This document shows, in pieces, positions 12,701-23,854 of a DNA stretch of 64,000 bases. The notes under the pieces are model-generated. The model was not told the origin of the DNA, did not search any database, and was given only the letters and a program-made list of their open reading frames with translations. Location of the stretch: NCBI GenBank assembly GCA_951640195.1, contig OX621163.1:1674001-1738000 (forward strand). Reading direction: 5' to 3'. The translations under genes were made by a program, and so were the position numbers. This DNA is from Porpolomopsis calyptriformis (lineage: Eukaryota > Basidiomycota > Agaricomycetes > Agaricales > Hygrophoraceae). Numbering within the stretch: the stretch's first letter is position 1; each line of letters starts with the position of its first letter.

Positions 12701-12768
12701 GGGGTAGGTTTACCAGACTCGGATGAATTGTTTGACGATATTGAAGATATCGAATTCGAGCGGTCCAT
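6725..12768 (-). CDS. RNG2: IQGAP scaffold (Rng2/Iqg1-like): disordered N-terminus, CH domain, about 13 IQ repeats, RasGAP-like and RasGAP-C domains
   Basis: An actin-ring scaffold for cytokinesis and polarity that binds F-actin, calmodulin/myosin light chains and Rho-family GTPases. The first ATG in frame is at 12768. Residues 1 to about 370 are Ser/Pro-rich and disordered with a tandem repeat (see the repeat entry). A calponin-homology domain follows (LQAYEYLCHVGEAQEWIE..., near 11650). The long exon at 9175-10941 holds about 13 IQ-like motifs of the pattern xxxQxxxRGxxxR, for instance IIAMQCVARGFLVR, VVRIQAAVRTYLAR and VVKIQSLFRAK. GAP-related exons (8.0-9.1 kb) and a RasGAP-C segment (FDKVDLTISSNKAGVFTLD) come last, ending INKKFYA after a spliced final exon. 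The CH + IQ + GRD + RGCT order is diagnostic. I could not place the arginine-finger position, so GAP activity is not claimed; family members generally lack it. Confidence 0.92.
12049..12447 (-). repeat. Degenerate coding tandem repeat, unit about 37-44 residues, in the IQGAP N-terminus
   Basis: Residues of about 108-240 contain the recurring block (S/A)RP(L/F)...R...P(S/T)xxSxxxY...SPxxAT(x)S(x)AS. The anchors ARPLPRR, GRPFSQR, SRPLARQ and GRPFSER occur at about residues 107, 151, 188 and 226, a spacing of 44, 37 and 38. Each unit carries several Ser-Pro or Thr-Pro sites. The translation shows the repeat directly; its role as a phosphorylation array is inference. Confidence 0.75.
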
Positions 12769-12865
12769 GTCGTCTGACTCCCGAAGTCGTAAATCTCGGA
12801 ATATGCGGCGCCTCTGTTCCAGAACTACGAGCACGAGGGATTACGGAGTGACATAAGTATTCGTG

Positions 12866-12871
12866 ACGCGT
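12866..12871. promoter_or_regulatory. ACGCGT (MCB-type) box before the IQGAP gene
   Basis: ACGCGT lies 98 bases upstream of the IQGAP start codon, inside the 127-base gap to the stop of the upstream acyl-CoA synthetase gene. MBF-type factors bind this box at G1/S genes in ascomycete yeasts. A single six-base palindrome can occur by chance. Confidence 0.25.
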
Positions 12872-12895
12872 GATGGGTCACTACGACTAAACGAG

Positions 12896-15339
12896 CTACA
12901 GTTTGGCGACGGTAACTCCCAAACACCTTTTCTCCCATTCGACCCTAGCCGTCTTGCGTAACTCGCCTTTGAGGATCTTTCCGGAAGGCGTGCGTTCTGT
13001 TTATGGGCTTGGAACACCGGTGACTAATGTGGGACGTGCACACTCACCGAATGGCGTGTGTCGTATGATAATCATGACGGGAACTGCAAATTTAGCAAGG
13101 CTATGATGAATTTATATCAGGCGATAATCAAGCAAGGGCGTCAGACAAAGATCGCAAACCTCTTCTGAGTCATGGATATTAATTCGCTCTCGGAAATCTT
13201 GCCTTGGAATGCCGGTTTCATAAACACCGCCGCGGCGACTAGCTCACCGAACCGTTGGTCTGGTACGCCTACCGCCGCTGCCTCGCGTACTCGGGGATCC
13301 GCATACAAAGCATTCTCCACCGATACAGAGTCCTGGGAACACTTCGATCAACGGAACCCATGATACTGAAGTGGCTTACAATATTTTCACCGCCACGAAT
13401 GATCAAATCCTTCACTGTGGTGCAACCAAATCAGTGGCTTGGAATGAAATTAGAATGAATAGGTTACTTCTGTCATGAATATACAGAAAACCCTCCTCGT
13501 CGAGCGATCCCAAATCACCTGTTTTCAACCAGCCGTCCTTGGTGATAACCTGGGCTGTAGCTTCTGTTCACAAACGCTCATCACTTTTTTGGCAACCATA
13601 GAATCGGCTCCCATACCTGCATCACGCCAATACTCCTTCATGATGTTGGGGCCTCGTAGCCAAACCTCTCCTACATGGCCTGGAGGTAAAGATATTTCTC
13701 CCTTCACAATCGCGATGTCATTGATCGGCATGGGCCGTCCACTGAACATCAGGGAGGGAATGTTTTCAGTGTAACAAGAAGCGAAAGAGGTGCTAACGTG
13801 GTTGTTGGACGCATAACATAGTCCTCCCCGGCTACCCCAACGGCTACACTATTCGTCTCAGTTAACCCGTATACCTGACTCCTGAACAAGACACGTTAAT
13901 CAGTGACAGGATTATGCAAAACACTAACATGAGAGCACCCGGGAACGCGTGGTTTGCTTTCCTTGCGAGCTGGCCTGGGGCTGGCATTCCTCCGAAAAGG
14001 AGAGCATCAAGTGATAACCCACTCGAAGCAACTTCGACGAGATCGGAGACCATGAATGGAACACTGGCGTAAGAATCAACTTGTAAACAGCGAATAAACT
14101 GGGCATCAAGGATTTACCCCCCGGCAACCCCAATATTCTCCTCTTTTATGAGTCTGGTGCGAATGAATTTCGTTGGTCTCGTCGGAAGAGTTATGAAGCC
14201 GTGAATGGTCACCTTGCGGCTGCGATCACATTAACGAGTGAGTGAAGGAAGACACGGGTAACCCAAACCTTGTTCCGGGCTCCATCGTCGCATCAGCACA
14301 ATCTTCAAGCCGCTGATGCTAGCCATCATCTGAAGATGGACGGAAATGAAGAAAGCAGTGTTAAAAGTGATGACTGAACACGTACAGAGAGGCTTGTTGA
14401 TCCCGAGACGTGAAAGAGAGGGACAGAAATCAGAACGCCTTTTTGAAGACCATCTTTAGGTGGAGGTATATTTCCGCCTCGCCGCAAGATGGCTCTATAA
14501 CTGCTGACAAAGACCTGAGAAGCCAATGAGAACAAGGACAGGAAGGGTCTGCCAAAGGTCATACGTTCATGACATTAGTCAAAAACATGCGTTGAGTACT
14601 GAGCACCCCTTTTGGCAACCCGGTTCTGTTGGTGGGCGAGAGTGAGGGAGAGGATAAATCTGGTTTGAGAGAGGGACAGACGTTCCAGAGGTGAAGATAA
14701 CCGTCGCGTTATCTTCTGGCATGATTCCGGGATCATTGTCGAGGATTTCTCGGACATCAGGTGCGTAAGTATCTAATGTGTCGGACCAATTTTTCATTCC
14801 GACCCAATAGCCTCTGCCTTCGTGGCTTTCTATGACGAAGAAATCCTTCGTTCCGGCTTCGTCTGCGATTTTGGTGGAGATGGACTCGAGCAAATCAGCA
14901 CGTTCCGGGTCAAGGATGATGAGCTTGCACTGAGTATGGGCAAGGCAATAATGTAAAGCTTCGAGAGGAAGCCACCTGGAAGGGCTCAGTCAGGAGGGAA
15001 AGAAGAAAGGATAATAACCAACGCGTTTGCCAAAACGGGTACGGCACCGATAAGATGACACGCCCAAAAGGCGACGAGATAGTCCGGAAAGTTACGGGAG
15101 CAAATACCGATAGTGTCGCCTTTCTGGATGTGATATACATGTCTGTAAAGACTGGCTGCTTTGAGGGAACGTTCTGCTATTTGACGGTAAGTCCAGCGTT
15201 GGCGCTCGAAGACGATGTAAATCCGGTCATTGTATTTCTCCGAAAGCAGCAGCCAAAATTCGCGCAAAGAAGACCAGAGGTGTTTATATACGCGATACAA
15301 CCGGCCGTCAATGAGACGCAATTCGAGCTGATGGGGCAT
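12896..15339 (-). CDS. AMP-binding acyl-CoA synthetase with a peroxisomal AKL tail
   Basis: Activates a carboxylic acid (probably a fatty acid) to its CoA thioester with ATP, through an acyl-adenylate. The N-terminal part shows [13 protein letters not shown] and [21 protein letters not shown]. The phosphate-binding loop TSGTTGLPKG is complete only after removing an intron that cuts it after TSGT (near 14640-14690). The C-terminal domain has [20 protein letters not shown], with the catalytic Lys of the PxGKI motif. The protein ends VTVAKL, a PTS1-type peroxisomal import signal, so the enzyme probably acts in peroxisomes. Similarity seems to continue just upstream of the ATG at 15339 (TADEILCAPG), after a possible acceptor, so a short 5' exon could exist; no in-frame ATG was found there. 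The exact acyl substrate cannot be told. Confidence 0.85.
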
Positions 15340-15656
15340 TCCCGGAGCGCAAAGGATTTCGTCGGCTGTAATCAGGAAGTTTTAAAAAGGTGTGGGATGG
15401 CTATAAAGAGCGCACTTTCTGACAGGCTACGCTTTGGAACCCACTGCATACTGGGTCAAGGATGAAAGGGAATTTAGATATCCATGACGGAATTGCCCTT
15501 TTTAACCACCTCGCTTGATCGGGGGGGATCTGGACAGTGGCAGAGCCGGGCCGGAATCGGGGAATTTACGGTTTCAACCCAGATCCTCGGCCTGTCTCCG
15601 AAGACGAGTACATAACGAGACAGACAACGCCGAGATCGCGTGTGAACTTACCTCCG
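15340..15656. other. Divergent intergenic region between acyl-CoA synthetase and GCP3
   Basis: About 317 bases separate two divergent start codons and must hold both promoters. A plus-strand frame continuous with GCP3 is open from 15537 (GIYGFNPDPRPVSEDEY...) but has no ATG before an upstream stop. The true GCP3 start may therefore be in an unseen upstream exon, or this is 5' UTR. No clear TATA box or known site was found. Confidence 0.4.
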
Positions 15657-18600
15657 ATGCCAGACTTGACGGAATCACTCCAGCGACTGGTCTGTTCGAT
15701 CGTTCGTCAGGCAAGGAGCGATGAATCGCTCAGGAACGAGCTCACCGCTCACTGCCAGGACATCCTAGCCAGGTACGTCCTCCAATCTTCTTTCTTTCTT
15801 TGCTCACTCAATCAATCACAGTCATATCGGCCAGAATTATGAGCCTGACATCGTCCATCTCGCTGATTTGGTTAAGCGCCACCGTCCGTTGGGCCGCTTT
15901 CGACTCTTCTTTCGTTTCTAACAATGTCCTCTCCTTCCAGTCCTTCAATCGCCCTCTTCAGACGCGTCAGCACTCAGATTCACGAACCTTCTCTCTCGTC
16001 TCCTTCATCAGGTATGTTACTGTTTCCTAACGACTATCGTCTCTCGTCACGCCTTTCAGCCCGTTCTTGTAAGAAAACACGCGTCACTCGTATTTCTTCA
16101 CGCTTTGGCTTCCTCTCCAAACACCCCTTCTCTCAGTCCCCCATTTTTACCGTCACTGGCGCCTCCCCCTCCCGCACGACGCCCGTTCACTCCCAACCAT
16201 ATAGACTCGCCAGCCCATCCAAAAGGCAAATCCAAAGCTGAGGTACTAGCGGAATACCGTGCGAAATGTGGTGCGTAATATTTTCACGTCCTTTGTCTTG
16301 TTATATCGATTTAGATCTGCAGGTCGACCGCACATGTCCGAAAACCTTCTTCTTCGTGACACACTCTATCTTTTACAAGGTATCTCTGGAAAGTATGTCC
16401 GCTTTTCGGCACCAGACCACACGGATCCTCAGAACAAACTCGTTTTCGTTGAAGACCCGGTATGCATCTTTTTTCTCAAAAAATTCAAACGTACATGTAT
16501 TCTCTCCCAGAAGTATATCATCGCGCCCCCCACTAGAGCGCTTATCCACCGGCTCGCCGAAGTCGGCTACCTTTACACCCGCGTTCAATCATTCGTCAAA
16601 GACTGTGGTTCCCGGAAAGGCGTAGGAATGATCGAACAGAGTCTCTGTCATCATTTACATGCCAAACTAACGGAATATTACAAGCTCATCGCCATCCTCG
16701 AGTCGCAGATGTCGTTGCGCAGCCCGCCTGATCATTCGGAAAGTACTCCCACGCAGGAAAAAATAGCCGACGGTCTGAAGGAAGAAGAGGAGGGTGCGAG
16801 GCTCACTTTAAGACGATTAGATGTCTGGATCAACGACTGGAGATTGAGGATGCGGATGATGAGTGTTTGCGTGGAGGGCGCCAAAGGCGTGTTCTCTTCC
16901 TTTCTTCATTGGAGATTATCTTGACACAATGTCCTCAGATGCTCAAGGTGGGGCCCTGGTGAATCTGATACACAGCTATACCGACAACGGCGATCCTTTT
17001 GTTCGCCAGTTCACAGATCAACTTTTGGAAGAGGTGGGCTGCCAACTTTAGGGATTGTTGGGAACGTACTTGATCGTTTATCAAGGTATCCAAACCGTTT
17101 TTTGCTACCCTTCGCAAATGGCTTTTTTCTGGAGAATTATACGACCCTTTCGCCGAATTTTTCGTCGCCATGGATCCCGCCCTTAGCCACATGCAGTACC
17201 TCCACCCATCCGCCTTGGTCGGGGGAATCGGCCAGTTATCCGGTGACAGCGGCTTCGGAGTCGACAACGACGATATCCCAGGGGACAGGGACGGCGGCCT
17301 AAGAATGTGGGAAGCCAAATATCAATTCAGGAAGGAGATGTTACCCATGTTTGTTGGTGAGGCTTTTGGAAGAAAAGTATATTGACTTCCCTGGTTTCCT
17401 CGTCACAAGAAGTTAAATTCTTTTGAGATTTTTTCTACAGGTAAAAGTCTCAACTTCATTCGCTACAGCTGTCACGACAGCGAGTGGGTCGCCACTCGCG
17501 AAAAGATGAGCGATAACAATAAAAGTGAGTTTGACGTGAGAGTCCTTTCTCTCATTCATAACTCAACTTTAAATCAGCTTTGGAATACGGCGACATAGCT
17601 GGACTCGAGCGCTCAATCGATTCCGCTTATCAGACCGCTAGCCACCGATTGTTCGACGTATTCATTGAAAAGTTTAAACTACTAGACCACCTTCTCGCTC
17701 TCAAGAACTATATGATGCTCGGTCACGGTGACTTTGCTGATCAGCTGATGGAAACCCTAGAGTGCGTCATCTTGCTTGTGTCTCTCAACGATATTATCAC
17801 CATTCTTAGTTTCTCCCGCGGCTAGACCGAGTCTCTCCCGCCCTGCGAACACTTTGTACCGCCACAATCTGACGGCTACCCTCGAATCAGCCATTCGTTG
17901 TTCCAATGCGCAAAATGATCCTGCGGATGTTCTTCGGCGTCTCGACGCACGTATGCTAGAGTATTCTCATGGTGAAATTGGGTGGGATGTCTTCACCCTT
18001 GAATACAAGGTCGATGCTCCAATTGATACGGTCCTCGACCCGGAGTCGATGGTGAAATATCTCAAGCTTTTTAACCATTTGTGGAAAATGAAACGTATCG
18101 AAGGAGCATTGAACAAAGGCTGGGTGAGGGCTTCTCGCGGCGCGAGAACGTTCATGCACATACCAGGTCACACATTCATTGCTATCTGAACAATCCTCTC
18201 GTTTTCTTATCGTGTCTATCGTGCAGAGCTCGAACCAGAATGGCACCAAGTTCGCATTGTATTGGCGGAGATGGTTCATTTCATTCGATCAATGCAAGCA
18301 TACTGCCATCTCGAGGTGATCGAGTGCTCCTGGAAGATTCTGACCGACTTCCTGAACAAGAAGGAAGGAGACTTGGATGAGTTAATCGATGCTCACCGAT
18401 CCTACTTGGATCGAATGGTGAAAAAATTGTTACTACTCAGTCCAAAAACTGGGAAAGAGGTATGTGTGACCGAACACTCATGCCTCCCATTTGTGATTCC
18501 CTTTTTTGAGCCGACCAACTTAGGAAAATCTCCTTAATCAAGTGAAGGAAGTATTTTCGATAATCCTTCAGTTCCGCGAGTCCACAGTAAGAGATATTTT

Positions 18601-18980
18601 TGTGGGGAACACCATAACATCTAATATCTCTCCAGGACAATTTTTATAATCATTGCTTGTCGGAATCTGCGCGTCGAGATCAGGAATTGGATGCGGATCG
18701 AGTACGTGTCAAACCCATCTCTATATGAGGCACAACTGAAAGAAAACTGTAGGGGGTTTTCACTGGCCCTGACCAGAATTTGGCCAGTCAACAGGCACAG
18801 GAAGCTTTACCGAGCATCCGCGGCAGGATCCAAGAATACGGTACTTCTTTTTCAGAAAAAGCGCAGTCGATCGTGCAAGGTTTACAAACCCACACCGATC
18901 TCGACTGTCGATTCTTGGGCATCAGGTTGTCTTTTTCGGACTTTTACAGAAATAGGAAGGAACTTGGGCAGAAATCTTGA
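15657..18980 (+). CDS. TUBGCP3: Gamma-tubulin complex component 3 (GCP3/Alp6/Spc98)
   Basis: A core subunit of the gamma-tubulin small complex that nucleates microtubules at the spindle pole body. Family landmarks in order are: YIIAPPTRALIHRLAEVGYLY, the segment LHAKLTEYYKLIAILESQM (GCP N-terminal domain), LTLRRLDVWINDWRLRMRMM, LVNLIHSYTDNGDPFVRQF, then PFFATLRKWLFSGELYDPF. The C-terminal domain includes LLDHLLALKNYMMLGHGDFADQLME and the end RFLGIRLSFSDFYRNRKE before the stop at 18978-18980. These match GCP3 better than GCP2, in particular the FLGIRLSFSDFY tail. The first in-frame ATG is at 15657. The gene is cut by many short introns and ends 63 bases from the convergent copper ATPase gene. 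Confidence 0.9.
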
Positions 18981-19043
18981 TTTAGGTTTGGCATTTACAT
19001 CTGTATTACATCCACTAGGTAGCCTATACTTCATTAATGTATC

Positions 19044-22000
19044 TCACGCTGACGCATTTGCCTTTGTCTTGGGCTCTTTGTAAAACCGGAGAAGAAGAGA
19101 GCTACAGACGACGGATACGGATCTGCAACGGATATCATGATGAGTATAAGCCAGCGAATGAAATACGGTTACAGACGATAATGCCATCGCCAATGCGGCC
19201 CATATGGGATTCAAGCGGATATGACCTGCAGGGTAGAGGACACCTGCGGCTATCGGCACTGCGGCAGCGTTGTAGCACACTGCCCAAAGCTAATAAAACA
19301 TGAGACCAAAGTCAATAGGTGTGTGTGGTTCGTTCGAGATCTGCTTACAAAATTAAATTTTATACGATTGAAAATTTTGCGCGATAGATCGCTAAGGGTC
19401 AATAAGCCTTGGAGATGTGAGGATATGAGAACGAATGATGCGCTTGAAATGGCAACATCGCCTTGACAGAGGAGAATAGTCAATGTTGAATGACAAAAAC
19501 CCAGTTGTTTTGAGGGACGCACTGCCTGATCCGATCGCAATTCCCACGTCAGCAGCTGTTAAAGCCTAAAATTATAAGGTCAACAATGAGGTCAAGTAAA
19601 AGAGCAAACAACACCAACCGGAGCATCGTTAATACCATCTCCCACCATTCCAACAATGCATCGTTCATTTAACCTTCGTTTTCCGAATGGTAATCGCCAC
19701 TGTCCCATCCTTCTCTTCGTTCCGACTCGTTGTAACAGTTCAATTTTTTGAGCCTGAAAACTCGTGAGTTGCGTTTGGAAAGACAGACCGAGAGACTTGG
19801 TAGATAAACCTTTTCGTGTGGGAGAACCCCGGCAAGCACATTCGTTATGGGGATTCCAACTAACTTTGCGACAGCTTCCGCGGTGATAGTGTTGTCACCG
19901 GAAATCATCCATGTAGCGATACCCTGCTGCTGAAAAGAAGAAATGACGCTCTTGGCCTCCGTCCGCAATGGATCCGTCACCGCAAATATCGCGGTGATTT
20001 GGAACGACCCATCCCTCTGCGTCTCGTCTCGCATCGCTAGCAAAACCACGCTCTTTGCTTCAGACTTCCAGACCTCCAAGTGATGAGAAACGTCTACGTC
20101 AATCACCGCCCCGTGTTCTATCATCCAAGCTTCATTCCCGATTATCGCTGTAGAATGTAGTGGTTCAAAAAGAGCCTTGAGGCCCCTACCAGCTGTCTCT
20201 TCCGAGGTGACGCTCGCCAGTAATGAACATCCCTGGGTCTCGCAGAATTGGCGTATCGCGATGGCTAATGGATGCGAACTAGCAGACTCTAATTCTGCGG
20301 CAACCCCCAAAACAATGTCAGATGCCCACTTGCCGTTGGACGACAATGATTTATGGTTGGACACTCGTGGTTCTCCTCCTTCTGTTAGCGTTCCGGTTTT
20401 GTCGAATACGATAAGATCAAGTTGTGCCATCTCTTGGAAAGCTTCTCCGCCACCGCGAGCAAGGATTCCGTACTTTGCGGCTAGACCAGAGCCTACAAGT
20501 AAAGCGGTCGGTGCGGCGAGACCGATACCGCAAGGGCAAGCCACAACAAAAACGGCTATGGCAAATTCAAGGGACCATACAGCTGCAGAATATGTTACTC
20601 AGACCAGGAAAGTTCTGTATAAAGATTTCACGTACCCCAGCCACCCACTGGACTGTCAAGGTAGCTAGCAGGGAGAGTGCCAGTGGTTCCGAGGGCAAGC
20701 CATACGACCCAAGTGCTTATAGCCAGTAAAGTCACCACAGGAACAAAATAGCCAGTGATGAGATCTGCTATATGTTCAATTGGGGCTCTATGCGTCTGGC
20801 CATCGCGAACAATCTTGATAATATGGTCGAGCCTAATGATATCGACGAGGACATTATGAGTGTCGACCCTGGTGACCCCAGAAAACAACTCCTCACATTG
20901 TTTGTCCATCAATTGCGTCAACACGAACGTCTACCATCGTAGACCTATTAATCGTCCCAACGAACACCTTGTCTCCAAGCTGTTTCCTGACGAGTTTTGA
21001 CTCGCCGGTCAGGGAGCTTTCGTCAAAAGCACTCTCGTTGACAGAGACAATGGTACCATCGGCAGGGGGCGAACATCCATTCTGGACGCGAACAATGTCG
21101 CCAATTTCTAATAAACCGACCTCTATCTTCTCTATTTTGAAGCCAATTTTTGTAGAGGCAGATCCCTCCTCAAGATGAGGATCCCCTTTCTCGAGGTCTT
21201 CATTAGAATGGGTAGGGAGTGGCTCGGGTGATGACCTCGGCACGAGGAGGGAAGCATCGGCAGGATAAAGTGAGCTGAGAGCGGTGACAGAGTCGGCAGT
21301 GCGCTCTTTACTATATGCTTCCAAAAGTTTACCTAACAACGGAAAGAAAACACCATGAAAGTCTGATGCGCACATAGACAAAGTGACTCACCAGCCAATA
21401 GGAACATGGTCAAAAAGACTACAGAGTCGAAATAGTTGTTGTAGTTGGCCGAGGTGTGAGGCTTAGCTTGCAGGGCTGCAAGGACAAGGAGGGCAATGGA
21501 AGCAAAATAAGCCACTGAGACGCCAGTAGATACCTGAGGTAGACGTGATTTGGTTGCATCTGGAAAATATAAATATGCGTACCAGAAGGTTCATGCTACC
21601 AAACCGAATGAATCTTTTCCAGATCGGGGTGGGACTCCCCGTTCTCCACAAACCCCGTATCTCCTTGATGCTGTGCTGGTGAAATACGTTCGCGCTGTAG
21701 AACATAACCAAGGTAGCCAGAAAGAATAATGCCCAGTCAAGTCGTGAAGTGTTTTTTGTCCACATGGGTTCCATCAAAAATCGCTTTGTTGGATTCCCCT
21801 CCTTGACCAAAGACATGAAGACGATGGAGAGGAGAAAGGTAGGAATGGCAACAACAAAGGCGACAATAAAACGGCTTAATAGACGGTTTTTTTCTCGACG
21901 TTGTATGATGCGAGAATGTTCCTCAAGAGACATTGGTCGGTGAATGAACACTTTGAAAGGCTTGGATCTTGACAAGGCGATGGCAGTCATGATAGCACGA

Positions 22001-23097
22001 ATTGAAAGCGAAGGTGGAGCAGGCCGGTAGGACAGCTGCAAAATGGGATCCGTGTAGCTTGTCAATGGCTTGAGGACTGTTATATCCGGGCCAAAGGCAT
22101 CGAGAGCCGCCATAACCTTCGCTGGGCATTGCCTGGGTAATGCCGTGAAAAATAGAATTGGATGACGAACGGTGTAACTCACGGGCAGAACATTCCATCT
22201 ATGCGAAGAGATATGGTCCGAGATATCTGTTCCGATTGACCCACGTCGACATCGAGAGGTTCCACGCTGACAATTTCCGCCTCGAATCCACAATCTTCCA
22301 CAGTTTCTGCAACAGAAGCTGCAAGCTCTTCGCGATCGACGATGAAAGTCGCTGACTTGTTCAATAGGTTGACGGCGACCTCGGATACGCCAGGTAACTC
22401 GGATATCGCGTTGGTCACGGCTGTGGAACAGGACGAACACGTCATCCCCCCTACGGAGAGGAGGATTCGAAACGGGCCGCGCCGTTGTAAGTCGTCCTCG
22501 GGTGTCGTACTACGTGAAGAGAAGTCAAGATATTCATGCGGGGTTGAATCGTGACTAGCATAAGTCTTTCCGTCTGGAATCACCTCAAGAGCCTGCTTGT
22601 CGTCATTCAGGTGACAGTTTTCGTACTTTTCATCCTTGCACAAAAGACATTGTTCGATGTGGCGGAGTCGTTTACCAGCAAGGTAGGTCGCATTTCCCGA
22701 GATCGAACCCTGGATTGAGTCTGCATCTGACTCGTCCGGAGAGTCTTGCGTGACGTCAAATCCAGCATCACCAATGGTATATTTTATAACCTTGGGTGAT
22801 AGTCCCTGAGGGTGATGAACGGTAACCGACTTGGAATTAAGAGAAACGTCGATAGAATAAGGCGGAGGCGACAAAGACGTGAGTTTCTCCTCGATCGTTC
22901 GAACACAACTAGAACGGCGGTCAGAACCAGAGAAGAAATGGAAGCGGAGGAGATGATCAGCTATACCTTTGGCAATGAATGTTGCTAACAAGTAGCTCCG
23001 TGCTGCAGTCTGGTGACAAAGGCATTGGTCTATGATGAGAAACTGTCTTTCGGTGAGGGTAGGGAGAAAAGACGCCAGAATTTATAGGAAAAGGCAT
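19044..23097 (-). CDS. CCC2: Copper-transporting P1B-type ATPase (Ccc2/ATP7-like)
   Basis: Pumps Cu(I) into the trans-Golgi lumen to load secreted cuproenzymes such as Fet3-type oxidases and laccases. Three N-terminal metal-binding (HMA) domains are visible: NIHCQSC (joined over an intron), GMTCSSC, and GMFCPQC (also joined over an intron). The core has the transmembrane ion motif CPC in [17 protein letters not shown], the phosphorylation motif [10 protein letters not shown], the actuator motif LTGES, the P1B-specific His-Pro in SSHPLAIAI, and the hinge [21 protein letters not shown]. The last transmembrane helix has the conserved M..S MALSSVSVV, which appears once a 54-base intron is removed. 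The stop is at 19044-19046. All catalytic residues are present, so it is expected to be active. Confidence 0.95.
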
Positions 23098-23854
23098 GGT
23101 GGTTAGTCTTAAACGTGATAAAGCCCATGCGGTTTGCGCGTTAAGGGAGCACAAATGCCTCGCTTAGTAATAGAAACGGACAGCCGAGGTAATATTATGT
23201 AATGGATTACTGTCGATCGAATCACCACGCGCCTGAGCGACCGCACCGAGCTCGGCTAGAATAAACCCCATGAAATAATTGATACTGGAGTCTCTCAAAC
23301 CTGCCTGGAATTCCGCCCCACACTTCTCTGGAGCGTGAAATTAGGCCTGCGTCTTCTTCCCGAACGGAATGGGGCTATAACCCAACCGTCCGTCGCCATG
23401 CTGGCTTCCATCGAAAAACTAACTATGCTGAATGGTCATAAAGACTGAAGCCCTCTTGGTCGGAATGAACTTTAGAACGTTGTTTCGGGAGAGGTGAAGA
23501 TAAATCCTAACACGAATGCGACGAAGGCACACGAAGAAAAGTTACGTCTTGCTCATGAAAACGTCATATTTCACGTTGATGACTCGATTCTGACGATGGG
23601 GAAAATCTTCCATTGATCTCGTGATTTTGGCACGTTGCCATGCCTTTTTAAAGAAGCCTAGCCAGGCGTGGATTGCTACTGTTCAGCGTATTGCGTTCCA
23701 CATCACATGGTTGAACCCCTTGACGTCGCCCTCACGCAAGGTCTGCCGGAAATGTCCACTTCATTTGCTATGTGTGACCTCGGTATTGACCCAGTAATCA
23801 CCTGTCTCAACGAGGAATTTTGCCATTGAGTATAGACACCGACTCTAAAAGAGA
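23098..23854. other. 757-base divergent intergenic region, no gene seen
   Basis: One of the two longest gaps in the window, between the divergent copper ATPase and Vip1 genes. No reading frame with recognisable content, tRNA or repeat was found. It presumably holds both promoters and the 5' leaders. I looked for Mac1-type TTTGCTC copper boxes and saw none. Confidence 0.5.

Noticed and set aside
12769..12834. Upstream extension of the IQGAP frame to 12834
   Set aside because: It begins with GTG, not ATG. The first ATG of the frame is at 12768 and no good acceptor supports a longer exon.
20177..20729. Plus-strand frames of 163 and 101 codons
   Set aside because: They are opposite the phosphorylation and CPC exons of the copper ATPase, which are certain by motif.
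23098..23854. A possible tRNA or small RNA in a large gap
   Set aside because: I looked for a B-box GGTTCGAxxCC and a matching A-box and found none here.
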